A stretch of 22,392 bases of DNA from JBDUDK01 sp040002995 (GTDB lineage Bacteria > Actinomycetota > Acidimicrobiia > Acidimicrobiales > Ilumatobacteraceae), in NCBI GenBank assembly GCA_040002995.1, contig JBDUDK010000003.1, positions 1-22,392 of the forward strand, in the 5' to 3' direction. Positions within the stretch are counted from its first letter, which is position 1, and each line of letters starts with the position of its first letter. The position numbers and the translations under genes were made by a program. Shown piece after piece: positions 5,833-12,686 of this stretch. The notes under the pieces were generated by a model that saw only the letters and a program-made list of their open reading frames with translations, made no database searches and was not told the DNA's origin.

Positions 5833-7880
5833 GGGCACTGCCGAAATCTGCGATCGCGTACGTCTGTTTCGTATCGCTGGCGGGTCTCGCAATGCTCGCG
5901 TGGTTGGTGCGAACGGAATGGGGTTCACCGTTCGGCGGCGTCGCGTTCGGGCTCTTCGCCGGGTTCACGATTCTCGGGGAGTTTCGGCCGATCAAGGCGC
6001 CTCTCGGCAATGAGAGTCTCGTGGTCACGACTTCGACGGCGTTCGCGTTCGCTCTGCTGCTGCTCGCCCAACCGCTGTACGGCGCCCTTGCCTACGCCAT
6101 GGCCACGATCATCGCCGACCTCGTCGCCCGCCGGACGGGGTGGCGGACGATGTTCAACGCGTCGCAACACGTCATCTGTGCCGGGGCCGCCGGCCTCACG
6201 TTCGCAACGCTCGCAGGCCGGATGCCGCTTGACGCCGCGCCCACCTTCGTCAGACCACTCGAACTAGGAGCGGCGGCGGTCGCTGCCTTGGTGTTCTTCC
6301 TTCTCAACGTCGCCGTTACCGGTGTCGCGTTGTCGCTTACGCAGCGGCTGAACATCGTGACGGCGTTCCGCAACAACTTCGCCTACCAGGCGGCCGCCAA
6401 CCTGGGGCTGCTCGCGCTCGGCCCCATCGCCATCGTTTCGGTCCAGCGGAGCCCGCTCCTCTTGCCGGTGCTCCTCGTCCCTGTCGTCGTTGGCTACAAG
6501 AGCGCCTCTGTGTCGTTGGCGAAGGAGCACCAGGCGCTCCACGACGGCCTCACCGGCTTGCCCAACCGGAACTACTTTCGTGACCGGGCTGAACAGGCCG
6601 TCTCACAGGCCCGCCACGACGGCACCCGCGTGGCGCTGATGCTCGTCGACCTCGATCGCTTCAAGGAAGTGAACGACACCCTCGGCCACCACATGGGCGA
6701 CAAATTCCTGCGCGAGCTCGGCCCTCGTCTCCAAGCTGCGATCGGCGATGGCGACCTCGTAGCGCGTCTCGGCGGCGATGAGTTCGGTGTGCTTCTCACC
6801 GGCGTGGGTGACGACCTCGAGGTGTGCGAACGCGCCGGCGCCATTCTGCGGACGATCTGCCAACCCGTGATCGTGTCAGACCTCAGCCTGGAGATCGGCG
6901 CCAGCATCGGCATCGCCTTCTACCCCGACCACGGAGCGCACGCCGATACCCTTATTCAGCGCGCCGACGTGGCCATGTACGTCGCGAAGGGTTTGGGCGA
7001 CCGTTGGTCGGTGTACTCCCCATCATTGGATCAGCACTCACCGATGCGCCTCGCACTCGTAAGCGACCTGCGCCACGCCATCGACAAGGGTGAGCTCTGC
7101 CTCCACTATCAGCCGAAGGTATCGGTCTCGACGGGCAAGTCGGCCGGCGTGGAGGCGCTCGTGCGCTGGGACCACCCGGTACACGGGTTGATCGAGCCCA
7201 ACGACTTCATTTCCGTAGCTGAGCAGACCGGCCTCATCCGCAACCTCACCGAGTTTGTTTTGGACGAAGCCCTCGCCCAACTCGTTCGCTGGCAGTTCGA
7301 GGGTCTCGATCTCACCGTCGCCGTCAACGTGAGCGCCCGCGTGCTCCACGACACCGACTTCCCGGCCCTCGTCGCTCTCATGCTTGCCGACCACGGCGTA
7401 CCTGGACAGCGCTTGGTATTGGAACTCACCGAGAGCATGATCATGGCCGACCCGGAGCGATCGATCCGCGCATTGACAGAACTGCGCGCGCTCGGAGTGG
7501 AACTGTCGGTTGATGACTACGGCACCGGCCATTCAAGCCTGGCGTATCTCAAGCGGCTCCCCATCAATGAGATCAAGATCGACAAGTCATTCATCACGCA
7601 CATGGCCGACGACACCAACGACGACCTGATCACCGGTTCGACTATCGATCTCGGACGTCGTCTGGGTCTGCGAGTCGTCGCCGAAGGAGTCGAATCCAAC
7701 GAAGCTTTGCTGCGCCTGCGTCACCTCGGCTGCGATTTAGCCCAGGGCTACTACTTCAGCCGTCCGCTCCCGGCGGACAAGCTTCAACCGTGGTTGGACC
7801 GCAATGGCCACAGGCTCCCGGCGCAGGACCGTCCGCACATGGCGAACCTCTACGCGCTCCCCACCAGCCGGCTCGCGTGA
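5829..7880 (+). CDS. Membrane-bound GGDEF-EAL cyclic-di-GMP enzyme
   Basis: This 683-residue protein has an N-terminal membrane part with several hydrophobic segments (about 8-225), a GGDEF domain (about 235-395) and an EAL domain (about 408-660). The cyclase A-site is intact (LGGDEFG, GGDEF at 315-319), but the I-site position reads GDGD, lacking the RxxD arginine. The EAL catalytic set is intact: EALVRW at 442-447, N500 in VNVSAR, E535 in LTES, DDYG at 562-565, K586, EGVE at 619-622, and the AQGYYFSRPLP end. By family knowledge it can both make and degrade cyclic-di-GMP, and the balance may be set by its membrane sensor. A GAGGCGGG ribosome site precedes the ATG, which overlaps the micro-ORF stop. 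It converges with the DUF2007 gene. Confidence 0.94.
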   Translation: MRALPKSAIAYVCFVSLAGLAMLAWLVRTEWGSPFGGVAFGLFAGFTILGEFRPIKAPLGNESLVVTTSTAFAFALLLLAQPLYGALAYAMATIIADLVARRTGWRTMFNASQHVICAGAAGLTFATLAGRMPLDAAPTFVRPLELGAAAVAALVFFLLNVAVTGVALSLTQRLNIVTAFRNNFAYQAAANLGLLALGPIAIVSVQRSPLLLPVLLVPVVVGYKSASVSLAKEHQALHDGLTGLPNRNYFRDRAEQAVSQARHDGTRVALMLVDLDRFKEVNDTLGHHMGDKFLRELGPRLQAAIGDGDLVARLGGDEFGVLLTGVGDDLEVCERAGAILRTICQPVIVSDLSLEIGASIGIAFYPDHGAHADTLIQRADVAMYVAKGLGDRWSVYSPSLDQHSPMRLALVSDLRHAIDKGELCLHYQPKVSVSTGKSAGVEALVRWDHPVHGLIEPNDFISVAEQTGLIRNLTEFVLDEALAQLVRWQFEGLDLTVAVNVSARVLHDTDFPALVALMLADHGVPGQRLVLELTESMIMADPERSIRALTELRALGVELSVDDYGTGHSSLAYLKRLPINEIKIDKSFITHMADDTNDDLITGSTIDLGRRLGLRVVAEGVESNEALLRLRHLGCDLAQGYYFSRPLPADKLQPWLDRNGHRLPAQDRPHMANLYALPTSRLA

Positions 7881-7886
7881 GCGCAC

Positions 7887-8111
7887 TCAGTCTTCGGTGA
7901 GGACGCGACGTGCGTCGTCGGCGTCAGTGGCCCGCACCGTCACGATCACACCCGATTCGCCCTCCACCGGGAGCGTGCCGCCCTCGATCTGATCGTCGAT
8001 GGCCGCCTCGATCCCGAATGCACGCAACTTCGCCTGCGCGACCTCGGCCTCGCCGGTGGTTTCAAACGACGCCACTGCTACAGGTTCGGCGTGCTCATCT
8101 CCCTCGCTCAT
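7887..8111 (-). CDS. DUF2007-type small protein
   Basis: This 74-residue protein starts at ATG 8111. It matches the DUF2007 pattern: AVASFETTGEAEVAQAKLRA, then FGIEAAIDD, and a final strand VIVTVRATDADDARRVL. The fold is a small alpha-beta domain often annotated as a putative signal-transducing protein, with no proven role. Longer upstream frames look non-coding, and no clear Shine-Dalgarno is seen. Its stop lies six bases from the stop of the GGDEF-EAL gene. The position between two cyclic-di-GMP genes is suggestive but gives no direct function. Confidence 0.72.
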   Translation of the reverse strand: MSEGDEHAEPVAVASFETTGEAEVAQAKLRAFGIEAAIDDQIEGGTLPVEGESGVIVTVRATDADDARRVLTED

Positions 8112-8260
8112 CGGTGCAGTCTGGTCGAACGATCTCACTGCTCGAAAATCAGGGCCTTGATCGAATCGTGACGGTCCGTGCCAAGCCACTGAGCCGTAGC
8201 AGCTCATACGACCAGCGCAACTTGCCGATGGGCCAGTGTGAGTGAAAACGCGGTGGCGGC

Positions 8261-9733
8261 TTGAGACTGAGATCCGTACGGGCGCTCTGGGCGGCGGATG
8301 GCCTGGCCGACGTATCCACGCGGGCGGCCGGTCTGGGTGGCGCGTTGTTCGTCGCCGGTGGTTTGGTGGTTGCCAGTACGGAGTGGTGGCTGCCGCGTGG
8401 CACAAATCGAGTCGCGTTGCTGGTGTTGGCGCTCTGCGCGATCGGGTGCGGGGTGATCGTGCCGGTGCTTCCGTGGCGTCGGTGGCCGCGCCGCGCGTTC
8501 ATTGTGTTGCCCGTGTTGGGCCAGTTGTTGCTGGCGATCGGGTGGGTGCTGGCGCCGGCGGCGATGCCTTACTACTTGGCGCTCTACGTGCTGTGCTACT
8601 TGTACGCGGGCGTAACACAGGGTCCTGGCGTGTCGTTGTGGCTGCTGCCCGTGACGTTGAGCACCTTGTCGGTCGAAGCGACGAGTTCGTCATCGTTGTT
8701 GGTGAGCTCGGCGATCGTGACCGTGATCGCTGTGCTGGTCGCCGAGGTACTGGCCGCGTACACCAGTCGTGAACGCCGAGCCCGCGACCACGTGGCGTCA
8801 CTGCTGGAAGCGACCAGGCGCATCGGCTGCGCCGAGTCGGTCGAGGACGCGGCTGCCGTCGCCGCTGAGTTGGCCACCACGTTGCTCCGATGCGATGTGG
8901 CGACTGTGTACGTCGCCGACAACGAACACCCCGACCGGTACCGCAACCGAGTTCCTCACGGGGCGGCCGGCGCGCTCGAGGTCAACATCTCCACGGAGCA
9001 AACCGGCATCGGCGTCGCGCTCCGCACGGGCGAAGCCGTCTATGTCGCCGACGCCACCGCGTCGCCGATCGTGTCACGACGACTCGTCGAGGCCACCGGC
9101 ACGAAGTCGGCGCTGTTCGTTCCCCTTCCCGGCCGTGCCGGCTGGGCCGGCGCGATGGCCATCACATGGATTACACCCCACCGACGTCTCGATCCGCTCT
9201 CCACACAGGTACTCCAGGTGCTCGGCGCCGAGGTCGGGCGGGTTCTCGAACGCCTCCTCGCCTCAGAGCAGCTGGCCGCCGACGTGCGGACCGACCCGTT
9301 GACGGCGTTGGGTAACCGACGCGGCTGGGACCAGGCCCTCGCCGGCATCACCGCGGGAGACACCGTGATCATGTTGGATCTCGACCGGTTCAAGGACGTC
9401 AACGACCGACTCGGTCACGCCGGGGGCGACCAAGTGCTCCGCGCCATGGCCGCGTGCCTTCGTTCCGCTGCCCGCACCGGTGACTGCATCGTCCGCTACG
9501 GCGGCGAGGAGTACGCGATCCTTCTCAAATCGGCGGGCGACGACGGGGCCCGCGAGTACCTCGACCGAGTCGCGGTTCTCTGGGAAGTCGATGGCGCGGT
9601 GACTACCTACTCAGCCGGCTGCGCCGTCCACCATGAAGGCGACGCCGCCCACGTCACCGTGCGCCACGCCGATGACGCCCTGTACCTCGCCAAATCCCAA
9701 GGCCGCAACCGGGCAGTCGTTCACGTCCCCTAA
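8261..9733 (+). CDS. Membrane GAF-GGDEF diguanylate cyclase
   Basis: This 490-residue protein has about five hydrophobic segments (residues 24-168), a charged linker (SRERRARDHV), a GAF-like domain (about 175-330) and a GGDEF domain (about 340-490). The active site reads RYGGEEYAIL (GGEEY at 414-418), with the metal aspartate in MLDLDRFKDVND. The inhibitory I-site RxxD is present as RTGD (405-408), exactly five residues before GGEEY, so product feedback is expected. It makes cyclic-di-GMP from two GTP at the membrane, probably in response to a ligand of the GAF domain. The start is a TTG with only a poor ribosome site, because an in-frame stop lies just upstream. Its stop overlaps that of the convergent rhodanese gene. 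Confidence 0.92.
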   Translation: MRLRSVRALWAADGLADVSTRAAGLGGALFVAGGLVVASTEWWLPRGTNRVALLVLALCAIGCGVIVPVLPWRRWPRRAFIVLPVLGQLLLAIGWVLAPAAMPYYLALYVLCYLYAGVTQGPGVSLWLLPVTLSTLSVEATSSSSLLVSSAIVTVIAVLVAEVLAAYTSRERRARDHVASLLEATRRIGCAESVEDAAAVAAELATTLLRCDVATVYVADNEHPDRYRNRVPHGAAGALEVNISTEQTGIGVALRTGEAVYVADATASPIVSRRLVEATGTKSALFVPLPGRAGWAGAMAITWITPHRRLDPLSTQVLQVLGAEVGRVLERLLASEQLAADVRTDPLTALGNRRGWDQALAGITAGDTVIMLDLDRFKDVNDRLGHAGGDQVLRAMAACLRSAARTGDCIVRYGGEEYAILLKSAGDDGAREYLDRVAVLWEVDGAVTTYSAGCAVHHEGDAAHVTVRHADDALYLAKSQGRNRAVVHVP

Positions 9734-10119
9734 CGCTGTCGCTCCAGTGCGAGCCACGCTTGAAACCCGCCGATCAGGTCAGTAGCGCGTCGAAGTCCGA
9801 GGTCCTGAAGGGATACGGCCGCGAGGCTCGAGCTGTACCCCTCGTTGCACACGAGCACGATGCGTTGGTCGTGGTCGCTCGACTCGGCGACGCGATGGTC
9901 GCTCGTGGGATCGAGCCGCCATTCCAGGACATTGCGATCGATCACCAACGCGTCGGGGAGCACGCCGTCGCGTTGGCGTTGCTCGAGGGGCCGGATGTCG
10001 ACGATCAGCGCTCCGGCCATTCGCTCGGCCTCCAACGCCTCCGGCTCCACTCGTTGGAGGCGGGCGCGGGCGGCTGCCAGTAACTCGTCGACACTTGCCG
10101 GCTGTTCCACTAACGACAT
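9730..10119 (-). CDS. Rhodanese-like sulfurtransferase
   Basis: This 129-residue single-domain rhodanese has its active-site cysteine at C91 in IVLVCNEGYSSSLAA. ALIVDIRP (37-44) and the tail DLIGGFQAWLAL (114-125) are typical of the fold. Rhodaneses pass sulfane sulfur through a cysteine persulfide. The gene diverges from csoR, and a CsoR-like palindrome at 10134-10148 sits 15 bases before its ATG, over the likely promoter or ribosome site. Copper control together with csoR-copA is therefore likely. Its tail has a near copy at 14719-14775, at the other end of the copper operon. It may help repair or thiol chemistry under copper stress; that part is inference. Confidence 0.88.
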   Translation of the reverse strand: MSLVEQPASVDELLAAARARLQRVEPEALEAERMAGALIVDIRPLEQRQRDGVLPDALVIDRNVLEWRLDPTSDHRVAESSDHDQRIVLVCNEGYSSSLAAVSLQDLGLRRATDLIGGFQAWLALERQR

Positions 10120-10133
10120 TCTGTCCGCCTACA

Positions 10134-10148
10134 TACCCTCCCGGGGTT
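10134..10148. promoter_or_regulatory. CsoR-like operator box 1 (rhodanese side)
   Basis: TACCCTCCCGGGGTT matches the stronger box at 10157 at most positions and has the TACCC…GGGT dyad typical of CsoR-family operators. It lies 15 bases upstream of the rhodanese start. The two boxes are 23 bases apart start to start, about two helical turns. Confidence 0.5.
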
Positions 10149-10156
10149 GGTCTATA

Positions 10157-10171
10157 TACCCCTCGGGGGTA
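10157..10171. promoter_or_regulatory. CsoR-like operator box 2 (csoR side)
   Basis: The sequence TACCCC-TCG-GGGGTA is a perfect 6-bp dyad with a 3-base spacer, resembling GC-rich CsoR operators. It lies 10 bases before the csoR GTG. It overlaps a TATATA stretch (10153-10158) that could be the -10 element, so a bound repressor would block transcription of csoR-copA. This implies autoregulation. Confidence 0.65.
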
Positions 10172-10181
10172 CTCTGCGTAT

Positions 10182-10472
10182 GTGGAAACGAAACCCGGTT
10201 ATCGCGACACCAAGGACGATCTGCTCAAGCGGCTGCGGCGTATCGAGGGGCAGGTGCGCGGCCTTCAGCGGATGGTGGAAGCCGACACCTACTGCATCGA
10301 CATACTCACCCAAGTAGCCGCCGTCACGAAGGCATTGCAGAGCGTGGCCGTGGGTCTCCTCGAAGAACACATGCGCCATTGCGTGGCCGACGCTGTCGCA
10401 ATCGGTGGTGACGAAGCCGACCGGCTGGTCACCGAGGCGAGTCGGGCGATTGAAAGACTGGTGAAGAGTTGA
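10182..10472 (+). CDS. csoR: Copper-sensing repressor CsoR
   Basis: This 96-residue all-helical repressor of the CsoR/RcnR family has the core RLRRIEGQVRGLQRMVE followed by YCIDILTQV. The Cu(I) ligands are Cys38, His63 and Cys67 (LLEEHMRHC). Their 25- and 4-residue spacing equals that of C36, H61 and C65 in the Mycobacterium tuberculosis protein. The histidine argues against the persulfide sensor CstR, and the pattern does not fit the nickel sensor RcnR. I chose the GTG at 10182, since upstream extension would run through the operator. Cu(I) binding should release DNA. The stop overlaps the copA start (TTGA), so the two genes are co-translated. The divergent rhodanese shares the operator region. 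Confidence 0.9.
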   Translation: METKPGYRDTKDDLLKRLRRIEGQVRGLQRMVEADTYCIDILTQVAAVTKALQSVAVGLLEEHMRHCVADAVAIGGDEADRLVTEASRAIERLVKS

Positions 10473-12676
10473 CCCACGTCGACCTCGCTCTCCGCGGCAT
10501 GACCTGCGCCGCGTGCGCCGCGACGATCGAGAAGCGGCTCAACCGGCTCGAGGGGGTCATGGCGACGGTCAATTTCGCCACCGAGAAGGCAGCCGTCGAC
10601 TACGACGACAGCCGCTTGCGCCCCGACGATCTCATCGCCGCCGTCGAAGCGGCCGGCTATGGAGCCACCTCGTCCACGGAGTCGGGCGAGCCCGATGATC
10701 TGACGTCGTTGCGCCGCCGCCTTTTCGGGTCACTCGGGTTGACGATTCCCGTGGTGGCGATGGCCATGTTCTCGGGGTTGCAGTTCACCAACTGGCAGTG
10801 GCTGTCGCTGGCGCTCGCCACACCGGTCGCCACGTGGGGGGCTTGGCCCTTCCACAAGGCCGCGTGGGCCAACCTGCGCCACGGCGCGGCCTCCATGGAC
10901 ACGCTCATCTCAGTCGGCGTGCTCGCCGCGTTCGGATGGTCGCTGTGGGCCCTCTTCTTTGGTGATGCCGGTACGTCGGGTATGACCATGCCGTTCTCGT
11001 TCACGCTGTCGCGGGACCTAGCCGGCGAGCGGCTCTACCTGGAGGTGGCATCAGGTGTCACCGTGCTCGTCCTCGCTGGCCGCTATCTCGAGGCGAGGGC
11101 GAAGCGACGCGCGGGCGCCGCGTTGCGGGCACTGCTCGAGATGGGCGCGAAGGACGTCGCTGTGCTCGACGACGATGGCCGCGAGCGCCGGATCCCCATC
11201 AGCCAACTCGCGGTGGGCGATCACTTCGTGGTTCGTCCCGGGGAGAAGGTCGCCACCGACGGTACGGTCGAGGACGGAACCTCCGCGATCGACGAGTCGA
11301 TGCTCACCGGCGAGAGCGTCCCCGTCGAGGTCGGTCCGGGCGACCGCGTCGTGGGCGCCACGGGGAACGCGGGCGGCCGCCTCGTCGTTCGGGCCACGCG
11401 GGTCGGCGCCGACACGCAGCTGGCGCAGATGGCGCGCCTCGTCGAGCAGGCGCAAGCCGGGAAGGCGCCGATACAGCGGCTGGCCGACCGCGTGTCAGCG
11501 GTTTTTGTACCCGTCGTCATCGCGCTCGCCCTCGCCACACTCGGTTACTGGCTGGCCGACACCGGCGACACGACCCGCGCCTTCACCGCCGCAGTGGCTG
11601 TGCTGATCATCGCCTGCCCCTGCGCTCTCGGCCTCGCCACCCCAACGGCGCTTCTGGTGGGCACGGGTCGAGGTGCGCAACTGGGCATCTTGATCAAGGG
11701 CCCAGAGGTATTGGAGTCGACCCGCCGCATCGACACCGTGATCCTCGACAAGACGGGCACGGTCACCACCGGCACGATGAGCCTGGTGGAGGTCGTCCCC
11801 GCCGACGGGGTGGACTGCGGGGAGGCTTTGCGGCTCGTCGGCGCGCTGGAAAACGCGTCGGAACATCCGATTGCTCGTGCCATCGCTCGTGCGGCGGCGG
11901 AGATCGGAGACCTCCCGCCGGTTGAGGGCTTCGCCAACCACGGCGGGCTCGGCGTCGAAGGGAACGTCGAGGGCCACGCGGTCGTGGCCGGGCGGCCGGC
12001 GCTCTTGGTGGACTGGTCACTCCCGCTCCCCGAAGAACTCAGCAGAACTCTCGAATCGGAAGTGGCGCAGGGCCGTTCGGTGATTGCCGCCGGCTGGGAC
12101 GGCGCCGCCAAGGCGCTATTCGTCGTGGCCGACACCGTCAAGCCGACGAGCGCCGAGGCCGTCGAGCGCCTGCGCGACCTCGGGCTCCGACCGATCCTGC
12201 TCACGGGAGACAACCGGGCTACCGCGTCGACTGTCGCGGCACAGGTCGGCATCTCCGCCGACGACGTCATCGCCGAGGTGTTGCCCGTCGAGAAGGTCAA
12301 CGTCGTCAAGCGCCTGCAGCATCAGGGAAACGTGGTGGCGATGGTCGGCGACGGCGTGAACGACGCCGCCGCACTGGCTCAAGCCGACTTGGGCATCGCC
12401 ATGGGGACGGGCACCGACGTTGCCATCGAGGCCAGCGATCTCACGCTGGTGCGGGGCGACCTGCGCGCCGCGGCCGACGCGATACAGCTGTCGCGCCGCA
12501 CTCTGGCGGTCATCAAGGGCAACCTCTTCTGGGCGTTCGCCTACAACGTGGCCGCGATTCCGGTCGCCGCGTCCGGCTACTTGAACCCGGTGCTCGCCGG
12601 GGCAGCCATGGCGTTCTCGTCGGTGTTCGTCGTGACCAACAGCCTCCGGCTACGCCGCTTCCAACCACTGATCTAG
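10469..12676 (+). CDS. copA: Cu(I)-exporting P1B-1 ATPase CopA
   Basis: This 735-residue P-type ATPase starts at a TTG that overlaps the csoR stop. It has one N-terminal heavy-metal domain (GMTCAACA, C13 and C16) and the membrane metal site CPC at 383-385. The actuator loop is TGES, the phosphorylation motif is DKTGT with D427, and the nucleotide domain carries SEHP and GDGVNDAA (from 627). Near the end, YN(x)4P and MAFSSVFVVTNSLRLR match the P1B-1 signatures for Cu+ in helices 7 and 8. It should pump Cu(I) out of the cytoplasm using ATP. It lies in an operon with csoR and the second ATPase, ten bases after which that gene begins. All catalytic residues look intact. Confidence 0.95.
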   Translation: MTHVDLALRGMTCAACAATIEKRLNRLEGVMATVNFATEKAAVDYDDSRLRPDDLIAAVEAAGYGATSSTESGEPDDLTSLRRRLFGSLGLTIPVVAMAMFSGLQFTNWQWLSLALATPVATWGAWPFHKAAWANLRHGAASMDTLISVGVLAAFGWSLWALFFGDAGTSGMTMPFSFTLSRDLAGERLYLEVASGVTVLVLAGRYLEARAKRRAGAALRALLEMGAKDVAVLDDDGRERRIPISQLAVGDHFVVRPGEKVATDGTVEDGTSAIDESMLTGESVPVEVGPGDRVVGATGNAGGRLVVRATRVGADTQLAQMARLVEQAQAGKAPIQRLADRVSAVFVPVVIALALATLGYWLADTGDTTRAFTAAVAVLIIACPCALGLATPTALLVGTGRGAQLGILIKGPEVLESTRRIDTVILDKTGTVTTGTMSLVEVVPADGVDCGEALRLVGALENASEHPIARAIARAAAEIGDLPPVEGFANHGGLGVEGNVEGHAVVAGRPALLVDWSLPLPEELSRTLESEVAQGRSVIAAGWDGAAKALFVVADTVKPTSAEAVERLRDLGLRPILLTGDNRATASTVAAQVGISADDVIAEVLPVEKVNVVKRLQHQGNVVAMVGDGVNDAAALAQADLGIAMGTGTDVAIEASDLTLVRGDLRAAADAIQLSRRTLAVIKGNLFWAFAYNVAAIPVAASGYLNPVLAGAAMAFSSVFVVTNSLRLRRFQPLI

Positions 12677-12686
12677 GGCTCCCGGC

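Noticed and set aside
3566..8260. Shared ten-base word GGCCTTGATC in the spacers near 3597 and 8153, as a possible dispersed repeat
   Set aside because: The match does not extend to either side, so it is no better than chance.
10182..10472. CsoR-family protein as CstR-type persulfide sensor, suggested by the neighbouring rhodanese
   Set aside because: The Cys-His-Cys triad with copper-CsoR spacing is complete. CstR lacks the histidine.
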